In this document: piece by piece, positions 1-6,721 of the stretch
How the letters are laid out: every line of letters begins with the position of its first letter
How positions within the stretch are numbered: position 1 is the first letter of the stretch
Assembly: GCA_014523665.1 (NCBI GenBank)
Contig: JAATVR010000269.1
Span: forward strand, 1-18,064
Direction of reading: 5' to 3'
Source of the DNA: Nitrososphaerales archaeon TH526
GTDB taxonomy: Archaea; Thermoproteota; Nitrososphaeria; Nitrososphaerales; Nitrososphaeraceae
Length of the DNA stretch: 18,064 bases
Notes under the pieces: generated by a model
Told to the model about the DNA's origin: nothing
Database searches by the model: none
The model's input: only the letters and a program-made list of their open reading frames with translations
Translations under genes and position numbers: made by a program

Positions 1-13
1 ATCTCCAATCTGG

Positions 14-100
14 GCGGGGGTCGCCTAGCCTGGTAGGGCGTGGGATTGCTAATCCCATGTTCGTAAGAACTCGTGGGTTCGAATCCCACTCCCCGCGCCA
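14..100 (+). tRNA. tRNA-Ser (anticodon GCT)
   Basis: A complete class II tRNA. The acceptor stem GCGGGGG (14-20) pairs with TCCCCGC (90-96, one G-T), followed by discriminator G97 and an encoded CCA at 98-100. The anticodon stem TGGGA/TCCCA (41-45/53-57) encloses loop TTGCTAA with anticodon GCT at 48-50, reading AGC/AGU serine codons. A long variable arm (58-72, hairpin GTTC..GAAC) is typical of tRNA-Ser and tRNA-Leu, and the T arm GTGGG-TTCGAAT-CCCAC is canonical. No intron interrupts the anticodon loop. Confidence 0.97.
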
Positions 101-619
101 TATTAAGGGGTTCTTGTTTTGACGTTACAAGGGACATCATTCAATTTTTATGTAAGATGCGGAAAAACTAATGACCTTCCAGAATCAATACCAACGACTG
201 AAGGGGGACGCAAGACTGCTCTGTGTCTTGTCTATATCAGACATGGGTAGAAAATGTCGCCGCCTGGAACATTTTTAGATCCTCTTACCCAAGCTGATGT
301 ACACGGCGGCAAAAATATTTTTGATTTGGGACGGAGAAATTTTCCGTGAATGCCACATACCTAGGTATTAATTTATTGCTTTGTTGAAAGGCCCCATATC
401 GCGGCCTAAGTTAGTCTGTGGTTAGAGCTGAACCAGGATATATGATGATCAGAAAAAGATAAAGGCATACCTCTAGTTCCTTAAGACAGAAAGCAACGTC
501 ATCTAAATCTCAATGTTACTCCGTGTTTCTTGGTTCTTACTTCTGACACAGGTTTTTGGCTCCTCTCCACCGTATCCTGTATGGGTAAAAATTACGTTAC
601 ACTACCTAAATATTGGACA
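101..619. other. Non-coding stretch with several possible RNA stems
   Basis: No supportable protein gene. The stretch is locally richer in short inverted repeats: CAAGAC/GTCTTG (211-216/225-230), TGGGTA/TACCCA (244-249/286-291) interleaved with GCCGCC/GGCGGC (259-264/305-310), ACGGA/TCCGT (331-335/343-347), AGGCC/GGCCT (389-393/403-407) and TGGTT/AACCA (419-423/431-435). These would allow a structured transcript starting downstream of the tRNA. I could not match RNase P, SRP or C/D-box hallmarks, and 5-bp hairpins are expected by chance at about this rate, so an RNA gene is only a possibility. Confidence 0.3.
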
Positions 620-630
620 TTATTTATATA
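620..630 (+). promoter_or_regulatory. TATA box ahead of the decayed membrane-protein gene
   Basis: TTATTTATATA is a strong archaeal TATA-box match. A start about 26 bases downstream of its centre falls at 650-652, where the reading frame of the decayed gene begins with ATT (KKKLENEL follows), so the original start codon may have been lost there. Confidence 0.45.
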
Positions 631-649
631 CTCCAAACGCTGCAGTACG

Positions 650-1218
650 ATTAAAAAAAAGCTTGAAAACGAGCTGGCAAGTAGATCAATGAGTCTATAT
701 TCCATATTGTACACTCGCAGGATTTATAGCTGTATCGGCCATTTCAGGACTTATAGTTGTTGTTGACCTAGTCTCAGGAACGCCTCCTGGAACATTCTTT
801 GCTGTGATCGGAATTTCCGTAGGCTTTAACGATCCAGCAGTCGCACAATATGTAGGATTTGGTTTACATTTGTTAACTGGTACCATAGCAGGAAACATAT
901 TTGGACAAGCATCAACTTTTTGGAGATGGATAGACCATACAACTATCATCATGGGATAATTACTGGATTAACAGTAGGAGTCGCATTATGAGCATTATTG
1001 TTTGTACCAGTTACTACATTTGGAATACAAACTCGACTCAACTCGACTCGTTCTCCGATTCGGCGCCGAATCAATACATCTATGAGATCTCGAGTCACTT
1101 CCAATCGTTATACCCAGTTATTATTGGTGGCTCATTGGTATTCCACCTTATCTACGGTTCGTTATTGGGATTTATGGTTGGACGAATGAAGGAGTTAGGA
1201 ACCTTTCTAAGGAGATAG
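650..1218 (+). pseudogene. Decayed multi-pass membrane protein gene
   Basis: Read across frames, the segments join into one plausible membrane protein. They are IKKKLENELASRS (650 on), then LAGFIAVSAISGLIVVV.. to FGQAS (714-959), YHHGIITGLTVGVAL..ALLFVPVTTFGIQ (about 940-1030), and SDSAPNQY..GGSLVFHLIYGSLLGFMVGRM to the stop at 1216-1218. Lesions are a frameshift near 702-714, another near 935-950, a TGA at 989-991 where Trp would fit, and a +5 frameshift in a pentanucleotide repeat (1031-1050). At least four hydrophobic helices can be seen. I do not recognise a named family; the join is my reconstruction. A functional product is very unlikely unless the sequence contains several base-call errors. 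Confidence 0.7.
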
Positions 1219-1465
1219 AGATGCATCGAGCTAGCCTGGACCCCGACCACAAGCGCACATCGACAAGCCTAGAATAGCGATCACATTATCATTGCAAGCA
1301 GTACACTAAACATTCTATCAGCTGTAAGAGGAATGCCTGCTCACAAGTTGTACTCAGAGATTCATGACTGCATCCATATTCGGTCACTTTGTTGACTGGA
1401 TAACCGTGGGATCATGATGACACTAATGTAGGATGATGATTTCTTCTATGAAGTTGGGTAAGTGG
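1219..1465. other. Intergenic stretch, possibly more gene decay
   Basis: No open gene. On the + strand short frames read VRGMPAHKLYSEI (about 1325-1363) and, in another frame, FMTASIFGHFVDWITVGS (about 1359-1412, then TGA). The second resembles in character the SLVFHLIYGSLLGF helix of the preceding pseudogene, so this may be a second relic, but the evidence is thin. Confidence 0.3.
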
Positions 1466-1474
1466 CTTAAATAA
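1466..1474 (+). promoter_or_regulatory. TATA box for the 1497 gene
   Basis: CTTAAATAA has its centre 27 bases ahead of the ATG at 1497. This is the spacing of a leaderless archaeal transcript and supports that start codon. Confidence 0.5.
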
Positions 1475-1496
1475 CATAAAATACTAGGAATCTCGA

Positions 1497-2222
1497 ATGC
1501 ATTATTGGGTGGGTTCACATTGTCTTGTTATTGATAGTGAGAAGAGTAATCCTAAAAGGCTCAAATCCTTCTTCCCGTTGGGAGTAATTTCTGTAGCGGA
1601 CAGAATAACAATCGTTAATGAGAAGATGAATAAGATTCCCGGCAGATCATGGATGCTCTATCTCTTAGAAATTTTTAACACCCAATACATCGCATTAGAG
1701 CTAAACCTCATCTGCCAATTCGATGGTCAGGACTACTTCGAAGCTATATTTCGTGGAGTTAATCAGTATAGATTCGTGCACGTTCTTCCAGTTGTAGGAC
1801 ATACCTACAATCGCCAGTTATTTCTTGATTCTCATAAACAAACGGTCAGATATACGTTGACAGATAAAGACAGCGGACAACATGAAATCTACGACCTCTC
1901 TACGAAGAATGTCGCTGAATTTAATTTTCAAGGCTCTAGACAATTCACAGGAATAGAATGGTGGAACAAAATGAGGAATTCACCATATCCAATAAAGTAT
2001 GAAGTAGAAATTTCCCAGTTATTGTTTGGACTCCGTGATAATCCAGCTGAAGACGATTACTCTACCACTTTTTATCCTTATAATGCCTTGTTGCCTAACG
2101 ACGATGGCTTAATGGCCTTATACCCCGTTTCGATGCGAGACCTGAAAATCAAAGATGATGGGTGTATATCGTATCTTATTACTTCCGGTAGATGCAGTAC
2201 AGGCATACGATACGGCTGCTAA
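1497..2222 (+). CDS. Hypothetical protein, unnamed family
   Basis: A 241-residue protein that I cannot assign to a named family. The N-terminal third (residues 23-75) is hydrophobic in patches (FFPLGVISV, SWMLYLLEIF, YIALELNLI) and could be membrane-associated. The rest looks like a soluble beta-rich domain: YRFVHVLPVVGHTYNRQLFLD (90-111), TVRYTL, EFNFQGSRQF, then aromatic TGIEWWNKMRNSPYPIKYEVEI (151-172). The C-terminus ends in a Cys/Gly-rich tail (GRCSTGIRYGC). ATG 1497 follows an in-frame TAG (1485-1487) and sits at the right distance from a TATA box, which argues for a real, single-gene transcript. It follows a decayed gene, so a shortened N-terminus remains possible. It converges on rlmE with a 44-base gap. 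Confidence 0.65.
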   Translation: MHYWVGSHCLVIDSEKSNPKRLKSFFPLGVISVADRITIVNEKMNKIPGRSWMLYLLEIFNTQYIALELNLICQFDGQDYFEAIFRGVNQYRFVHVLPVVGHTYNRQLFLDSHKQTVRYTLTDKDSGQHEIYDLSTKNVAEFNFQGSRQFTGIEWWNKMRNSPYPIKYEVEISQLLFGLRDNPAEDDYSTTFYPYNALLPNDDGLMALYPVSMRDLKIKDDGCISYLITSGRCSTGIRYGC

Positions 2223-2266
2223 ATTATCATACTAAGGTTCCCATTTAGACGCGAACTTGAACCAGT

Positions 2267-2866
2267 TTACTCCTTAAAACTAAGGCATACTAGATAAAGC
2301 TCACTGCTTTCCTGTCTGCTGGCTGGAGGTTTGCTAAGCTTTACTAATGCAAAGTGTTCGGAAAATTCTGATACAAAGGTTTTTGTCGAAGCACCCTGAA
2401 AAATTTTATACACCGCATTTCCTCCACGTTCAAGAACTTTTGTAGAGACATTTAGGGCATACTTCGTAAGTGAAATTTGTCTCTCGTGATCAATTTCCCA
2501 AATTCCACTTACATTTGGTGACATATCACTAAGTACTACATCAAATTTGTCACCGGACCCAATCGTCTCGAGAAGAATATGTGTCAGTTGTGGATCGTCT
2601 ATACTACCCTTGATAAATCTTGTACCCGCCAATGGACTTATTTCCTTCAAGTCCAATCCCAAAACGAAACCGGATTGACCGACTATTTGACTTACTACTT
2701 GAATCCACCCTCCTGGTGCGCAACCGAATTCGACCACCTTATCAGACTTCTTGATTATCTTGTACGACTTGTTGAGCTGTAGGAGTTTAAACGCAGCCCT
2801 ACTACGATATCCTTGCTGTTTAGCTAATTTCCTATATTGATCTCTTTTAGCTTTAGTCAGCTTCAT
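2267..2866 (-). CDS. rlmE: 23S rRNA 2'-O-methyltransferase RlmE/FtsJ family
   Basis: A 199-residue FtsJ/RrmJ-type Rossmann methyltransferase that transfers a methyl group from S-adenosylmethionine to a ribose 2'-OH, in this family usually a uridine of the large-subunit rRNA A-site loop. The SAM motif EFGCAPGGW is at 46-54, the acidic strand GLDLKEI at 70-76, and the catalytic K-D-K-E tetrad fits K27 (SRAAFKL), D114 (LSDMSPN), K154 (VYKIF) and E189 (SSELYLV). The length matches bacterial RlmE (about 209) and lacks the C-terminal TRAM extension of some archaeal homologues. The N-terminal KRDQYRKLAKQQGYRSRAAFKL is diagnostic. Start ATG at 2866. The target nucleotide in this organism is inferred. 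A 5-bp stem CCTTA/TAAGG (2272-2285) lies in the last codons. Confidence 0.93.
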   Translation of the reverse strand: MKLTKAKRDQYRKLAKQQGYRSRAAFKLLQLNKSYKIIKKSDKVVEFGCAPGGWIQVVSQIVGQSGFVLGLDLKEISPLAGTRFIKGSIDDPQLTHILLETIGSGDKFDVVLSDMSPNVSGIWEIDHERQISLTKYALNVSTKVLERGGNAVYKIFQGASTKTFVSEFSEHFALVKLSKPPASRQESSELYLVCLSFKE

Positions 2867-3169
2867 TGCGTTGGAAGATTAGGGAATCAAACCACGTACA
2901 AGAATATAACTGATGCTGTCCCAGGGAAGCAAACAGATGAAATGTGATATACCTGAAGCAAATAAAAGTAGAAAACATTACCTATTTGATTCGATAAACC
3001 GGTCCTCCGAATGGTAATCATAATTAATCAATATCAAGTTGCCGTAATGTAGATTCAAAATCGAAGTAATAGGACTTGAAAAAAGTCATGCAACTTTTGC
3101 GAAGGAAATATGCCAAAATTACACCCATACTGAATATATGCCTTTTATAGTCAGATTATTCTGCTACCC
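2867..3169. other. Intergenic region between rlmE and aIF1A
   Basis: No supported gene. A 34-codon minus-strand ORF (3024-3128) lies behind TATA-like CTATAAAAGG (3141-3150), but its peptide has no recognisable motif and the spacing is poor. A minus-strand GTTATATT near 2900 could be the rlmE TATA box, giving a leader of about 10 bases. Confidence 0.3.
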
Positions 3170-3475
3170 TCAAACGTTATTAAGGTGACCATCCTGCTGC
3201 AATTTCTCCGCGTGTGCTCTAATATATCTCCATACTACGTCTGCCTTGGAGGATTGAAAATCCCATGGAGCTACCAGAACAACATCATTATCTCTAATCC
3301 ACATTCTTCTCTTTATTTTTCCACTAATACGACACACTCTTACTTGTCCATCTGTGCACTTGACAATCACGTTGTCTCCCCCTACGAGCTTAATAACCCT
3401 GCCAAGCAATTGCCCATCTTGTGGGAGGACCAATTCCTTCAAATGAGACTCGCTCAGTACTTTCCTTTTGCCTAT
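3170..3475 (-). CDS. eif1A: Translation initiation factor aIF1A, probable AUA start
   Basis: Archaeal initiation factor 1A, an OB-fold (S1-like) protein that binds the small-subunit A site with aIF1 and assists start-codon selection. Family features are LVLPQDGQLLGRVIKLVGGDNVIVKC, the basic RVCRISGKIKRRMWIR, and DVVLVAPWDFQSSKADVVWRYIRAHAEKL. The first conventional start is TTG at 3442 (90 residues). However, the frame continues upstream, and the 11 codons from ATA 3475 read IGKRKVLSESH, closely matching the usual MGKRKV-type basic N-terminus of thaumarchaeal aIF1A. The frame is closed by TAG at 3485-3487 with no ATG or GTG between; the only other codon of near-start type is CTG 3457. I therefore choose ATA (101 residues), with TTG 3442 as the alternative. 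A TATA-like box at 3511-3519 would give a leader of roughly 14 bases to the ATA. Identity is certain; the start is an inference. Confidence 0.93.
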   Translation of the reverse strand: MGKRKVLSESHLKELVLPQDGQLLGRVIKLVGGDNVIVKCTDGQVRVCRISGKIKRRMWIRDNDVVLVAPWDFQSSKADVVWRYIRAHAEKLQQDGHLNNV

Positions 3476-3510
3476 TTCTAAGACCTACCTATAATATCCC
3501 AGCGAACATC

Positions 3511-3519
3511 TAATAAAAA
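3511..3519 (-). promoter_or_regulatory. TATA box for aIF1A
   Basis: On the minus strand TTTTTATTA. About 26 bases downstream lies position 3489, leaving a leader of about 14 bases before the ATA codon (3475) but about 47 bases before TTG 3442. The leader contains GGTAGGT, a weak Shine-Dalgarno-like match. Confidence 0.35.
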
Positions 3520-4050
3520 CGTATCATTTTAGAAGAAAACATATCATCTTGAGTATAAAACTCAGCTATAGAAAGATTGCCGACCACTACCCTGAATAAA
3601 AGATATCCTGTTCTAGTAATAATACTGAGCTATTTTATCTACTGAGAGTAGTAATAACATTATATTGGTCGTATTATTTCAGCTTCCCCTTAAATATGAT
3701 TCATACAAAAACCTGTGAAAGCAATTTCATGTTATAAAATAAGTACCTCTACTTAGATCTCTTTATACACCTTCAAAAGATGTTACAATGGATACCAGTC
3801 TACATAGTCGCTATTACCCATCAGACAACAAGCCAGATAATAAGATTACATAGAAAGATCCCTGGCTATTTTTTTCAATATATTCATTTTAAGAAACGAT
3901 CTAAAAAAATGATCAAATTATCTCGAACGGTACTATTGGGGAACGTATTGCATGAAACTATATTCGTAACCATTTTCACAATCATAATTATAATATTCCA
4001 TGGATCGTTACTACAAATTATATCTCTTGTTAAATGCCATAATGATCTGG
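3520..4050. other. AT-rich intergenic region
   Basis: About 530 bases with no supported gene. A plus-strand open frame beginning at 3780 runs into the antisense of the regulator at 4051-4320; its sequence is Ile/Phe/Leu-rich in the manner of translated AT-rich DNA and is judged spurious. Small inverted repeats occur (GAGT..ACTC near 3551; CTACT..AGTAG near 3639) without clear meaning. Confidence 0.4.
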
Positions 4051-4320
4051 TTACTCTTCTACTTTCATATTGTCCATTGGTATCATTCTTTCCATACCAC
4101 TATAAAGTTCGAGATATCTTTCTCCTTTGTGAGTTATCTGATATGTTTTTCTATCTTCATCATATTTCACAAGCCCGTTATCTAGCAATTCTGCAAGGTA
4201 TTCTCTCAGTTGATTGGTTGACAAATACGCCTTAAACATTATCTTCGTTTTACTTGTCCCTCTGCCTTGAGCAGCTTCCAAGATCATCGCAATAATGTCA
4301 TTTCTAGCCCTATTCTTCAC
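4051..4320 (-). CDS. Winged-helix DNA-binding protein (HTH_45-like)
   Basis: An 89-residue single-domain winged-helix protein of the kind expanded in thaumarchaea. Helix 1 is RNDIIAMILEAAQ (6-18). SKTKIMFKAYLSTNQLREYLAELLDNGLV (23-51) forms the recognition-helix region, and YDEDRKTYQITHKGERYLELY (53-73) is the beta wing and last helix. It probably acts as a dimeric transcription regulator; target and ligand are unknown. The start is GTG at 4320, positioned exactly like the ATG of the paralogue at 10482 (MKYRCRTDIIGIILSAAN) and about 32 bases from a TATA box. The two proteins share the same layout but are diverged, so they are old paralogues. The gene stands alone, with wide gaps on both sides. 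Confidence 0.85.
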   Translation of the reverse strand: MKNRARNDIIAMILEAAQGRGTSKTKIMFKAYLSTNQLREYLAELLDNGLVKYDEDRKTYQITHKGERYLELYSGMERMIPMDNMKVEE

Positions 4321-4347
4321 TGCAATTCTCTAAACTATATTCATTCA

Positions 4348-4358
4348 ATATATTTATG
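4348..4358 (-). promoter_or_regulatory. TATA box for the 4320 regulator
   Basis: On the minus strand CATAAATATAT sits about 30 bases ahead of the GTG start at 4320, consistent with a near-leaderless transcript and supporting GTG as the start. Confidence 0.5.
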
Positions 4359-5266
4359 GAGGACTAATGCATCATCTAAAAATAAAATAGGTACAAATCA
4401 TACTATCGACTAATTGAAACACGGCCAATTAAAGATTATAACCTAAGATTTATCACTACGGATTTATCTTGCTGATCGGGATCTGTTATAATATTCATCA
4501 AATGAAATCCATCCCAAGATCTGAATTTGTGTTCGTATCAGCGTAGGAACAGAAAAATCTGTGGGGTCTAAGGCTAGCATGCTGTTTACTTATTTGTTCA
4601 ATGATTGCGAGATAATAAACCAGCATCTCCTATCGAGAGCAAACTAATCATTGATCTGTAGGATTGCCAGCATGAAATTAGGAATAACAAGTATACATGT
4701 GGTTGGACTGAGATCCTCAGAAAAGAACAGTGATTTTAAGATTATTTGATGAGAGATAGATAGTAGCTACTAAACGAAATGTATCCTTATCTGCTCTTTT
4801 TGTACGACTGACTAGATTTATAGATTTCAGGAAAAATATGAACTAATATATAATAATGAATATTTCAGATCATTCGCATAGTTTAGTCAGTGACGGATAG
4901 TGTTACATAGGATTAATACATTTCTACCAAAGACTATGGGACATTTCAAGTTAGATTAAAATTATAAAATCCCTCTCAACGATCTGAATGTAGTACACGT
5001 TGACATGTATTAAAAATTAAACGTTAAGAATAAGTATATCTTGTTGGGTCTTGAGTTGAATTTATTATCATTAGAAGATCCGATACTTAGAGCTCAAAAC
5101 CATGTCAATTTCAAACATTAGGTATCCAGTCGACCAATCGTCTAATAATTCCAATTTTGTTTGTCATAAAACAAAAGGTTTCTCCTTAATAGTCTAGCTA
5201 TTTTCTATAATTATAGAGATCCTGAGGTTGGTAACTGTATCATCCATTTAAAAGAGCTGAAGCAAC
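4359..5266. other. Long gene-poor AT-rich region
   Basis: Nearly 1 kb without a supportable gene on either strand. The longest short frames I could find (for example MKLGITSIHVVGLRSSEKN at 4672 and MSISNIRYPVDQ at 5102) are about 25-31 codons and have no recognisable motif. Two TGATGA-like C-box words (near 4748) and a CTGA (near 4829) occur, but C', D' boxes and terminal pairing are absent, so no C/D-box RNA is called. No integrase, transposase or repeat boundary is visible. Confidence 0.4.
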
Positions 5267-5274
5267 CTATAAAT
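5267..5274 (+). promoter_or_regulatory. TATA box for the 5299 gene
   Basis: CTATAAAT centred about 29 bases ahead of ATG 5299, as expected for a leaderless archaeal transcript. Confidence 0.5.
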
Positions 5275-5298
5275 GACGACTAGTAAATGTTATATTGA

Positions 5299-5871
5299 AT
5301 GTCCCAGCCTCACTTCACAGATGGAAATCTCATTATTCTCTTTGGTGTACATACTGAAAGCGAGGCAGCTGAAACTGTTCCAGATTATGTTGAAGAGCGA
5401 ATAAGAGTCTGTGTCGATATTTATCGGATTGTCGCAACTTCGAAGCCTGATCGTAATAATACGCTGGTACTAGTAGTTGCGGATATTAACACCGGCCAGA
5501 ACATAAAAAAAATGCTAATTGAAGGTGGAATTGATGAAGATCTGATCGTGTTTAATGACCACGCTAAGTCCATCGAACAAACTCTCGATTATTTGCTTAA
5601 ATTCATAAAAAAGCGGGCGAATCCTCCGTACATCTACTTCGTTGGTTCGGTTTGGCATAAGGAAATTTATGATTCAGCAATCCTTTCAAAAATGAAAAAT
5701 TATCAGATGAGGTTTGAAGGCGCTCCAGACCACAGACCAGTTGATAGTGTCTCAAGAGAAAAAGCACTGAACGCACCAACAAAAGGTATCGGGCATTATA
5801 AAGATAAATTAAAGAATAGAGCTGTCGACATGATCATCAACTACATATTTCCTGAGGATAAGAATAAGTAG
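5299..5871 (+). CDS. DUF218/YdcF-like protein (remote similarity)
   Basis: A 190-residue soluble alpha/beta protein. The first strand LIILFGVHTE (11-20) ends in the loop expected of a Rossmann-like fold. It is followed by RIRVCVDIYRI (34-44), LVLVVADINTGQNIKKMLIEGGIDEDLIVFNDHAKSIEQTLDYL (56-99) and YIYFVGSVWHKEIYDSAI (111-128). This order of strand, R-containing helix, strand, helix, GID..I, S.. T helix, then strand ending in a His resembles DUF218 (YdcF/ElyC/SanA), but the classic GG, SGG and E residues are not all present. I treat the assignment as inference. No signal peptide is visible. The kinase gene starts 89 bases downstream on the same strand and may be cotranscribed. If DUF218-like, its substrate could be a nucleotide or SAM-type cofactor; that is unproven. 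Confidence 0.75.
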   Translation: MSQPHFTDGNLIILFGVHTESEAAETVPDYVEERIRVCVDIYRIVATSKPDRNNTLVLVVADINTGQNIKKMLIEGGIDEDLIVFNDHAKSIEQTLDYLLKFIKKRANPPYIYFVGSVWHKEIYDSAILSKMKNYQMRFEGAPDHRPVDSVSREKALNAPTKGIGHYKDKLKNRAVDMIINYIFPEDKNK

Positions 5872-5960
5872 GGTGCAGTACCAATTCATTCTCGCTTGTC
5901 AACTCCAACGAGGGCGGGATCGATTTTTCAAAACTGTTTACTGATGTCATCGCGTTTGTG

Positions 5961-6470
5961 ATGCCTGTAATTATCCTCTTTTGTGGATTGCCCGGAGTAG
6001 GCAAGACAACTCTCGCTGCGTCAGTTGCCAAAAAAACAGGGGCTACCATACTTTCTTCCGACAAGATAAGGAAAGAGCTCATAAGATACCCTACTTATGC
6101 AAGTGTTGAAGGCCGTTTAATATACGACGTGTTGATGTTAATGACTAAATATCTGAGCGCCGCCGGAATCGATTGTATTCTTGACGCAACCTTTAACAGA
6201 GAACGATCTAGAAAGGAGGTCGAAAATAGGCTTCGCTTAAACAAAGTGCAGTTGTACGTGATTGAATGCACCTGTCCAGAAGACGTTGTATTTGAGAGAT
6301 TGAGAAACAGGAAAAATGACTTCTCCGATGCTGATTACTCAGTTTATGCCAAAATGAAGAACATATATGAACCTGTTCAAGGGAGGCATCTAGATGTGGA
6401 TACTAGCTTACCAACTGAGGTAAACCTACAAGAGATTCTATCATATCTACTTGGCACAGGAGAACGATAA
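5961..6470 (+). CDS. P-loop kinase, AAA_33/COG0645-like
   Basis: A 169-residue P-loop NTPase of the predicted small-molecule kinase type. The Walker A GLPGVGKTT is at residues 9-17. SSDKIRKEL (32-40) is the substrate-side motif after strand 2, and CILDATF (72-78) is the strand carrying the Asp of the DAT(F) motif typical of AAA_33/zeta-toxin/gluconokinase relatives. VIECTCPEDVVFERLRNRKN (100-119) gives the strand and the Arg-rich lid helix, and SDADYSVYAKMKNIYEPV the following segment. It should phosphorylate a small substrate with ATP; the substrate cannot be read from sequence. A GTG at 5958 just precedes ATG 5961; I take the ATG. No antitoxin partner is adjacent, so a toxin role is not supported. 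Confidence 0.85.
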   Translation: MPVIILFCGLPGVGKTTLAASVAKKTGATILSSDKIRKELIRYPTYASVEGRLIYDVLMLMTKYLSAAGIDCILDATFNRERSRKEVENRLRLNKVQLYVIECTCPEDVVFERLRNRKNDFSDADYSVYAKMKNIYEPVQGRHLDVDTSLPTEVNLQEILSYLLGTGER

Positions 6471-6532
6471 AAAAAGCTTCTAAGGATCTACTTCATGAAT
6501 TACCAGGAAACAAACACTGCTTCACATATTGC

Positions 6533-6625
6533 TAGCCGATAACGCTAAAAGGGAACGATGTGACACGAGTCTTGAATTCATTGGTTACGGGATTATTCTA
6601 TTTGTTGTCGGCTAATACTTTTAGC
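6533..6625 (+). repeat. Paired, mutually exclusive inverted repeats
   Basis: TAGCCGATAAC (6533-6543) can pair with GTTGTCGGCTA (6604-6614), 11 positions with one G-U. The directly following GCTAAAAG (6544-6551) can pair with CTTTTAGC (6618-6625), 8 of 8. The order is A-B-A'-B', so the stems interleave. With no linker between A and B, both helices are unlikely to form fully at once, so they may be alternatives. This lies in the 250-base gap between the kinase and padR genes, downstream of both. Confidence 0.4.
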
Positions 6626-6675
6626 ATGACCTCCTGACGTTTGATGCGTTAACAACCCAGTTATGTTCAGTGCAC

Positions 6676-6705
6676 AAAAATAATAAGAATAATAATAAAA
6701 AAAAA
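6676..6705 (-). terminator. T-rich terminator of the PadR gene
   Basis: On the minus strand, starting 16 bases after the stop codon, there is a run of nine T followed by ATTATTATTCTTATTATTTTT. U-rich tracts without a strong hairpin are the known form of intrinsic terminator in archaea. Confidence 0.55.
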
Positions 6706-6721
6706 GAAACTGGCCTTAATT

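Noticed and set aside
436..450. ATGATGA C-box-like word after the tRNA
   Set aside because: No D box within a normal sRNA length.
101..620. RNase P RNA or SRP RNA
   Set aside because: The conserved core words of these RNAs were not found on either strand.
3024..3128. 34-codon minus-strand ORF between rlmE and aIF1A
   Set aside because: A TATA-like word is present but only about 18 bases away, and the peptide shows no motif.
3780..4235. Plus-strand ORF of 151 codons
   Set aside because: Its second half is antisense to the convincing winged-helix gene, the first half is AT-rich Ile/Phe-rich translation, and no promoter or family feature supports it.
4742..4832. C/D-box sRNA candidate (TGATGA ... 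CTGA)
   Set aside because: No C'/D' boxes or terminal stem; the box match is imperfect.
5961..6470. Zeta-toxin reading of the P-loop kinase
   Set aside because: No antitoxin-like partner adjoins it; the general small-molecule kinase assignment fits as well.
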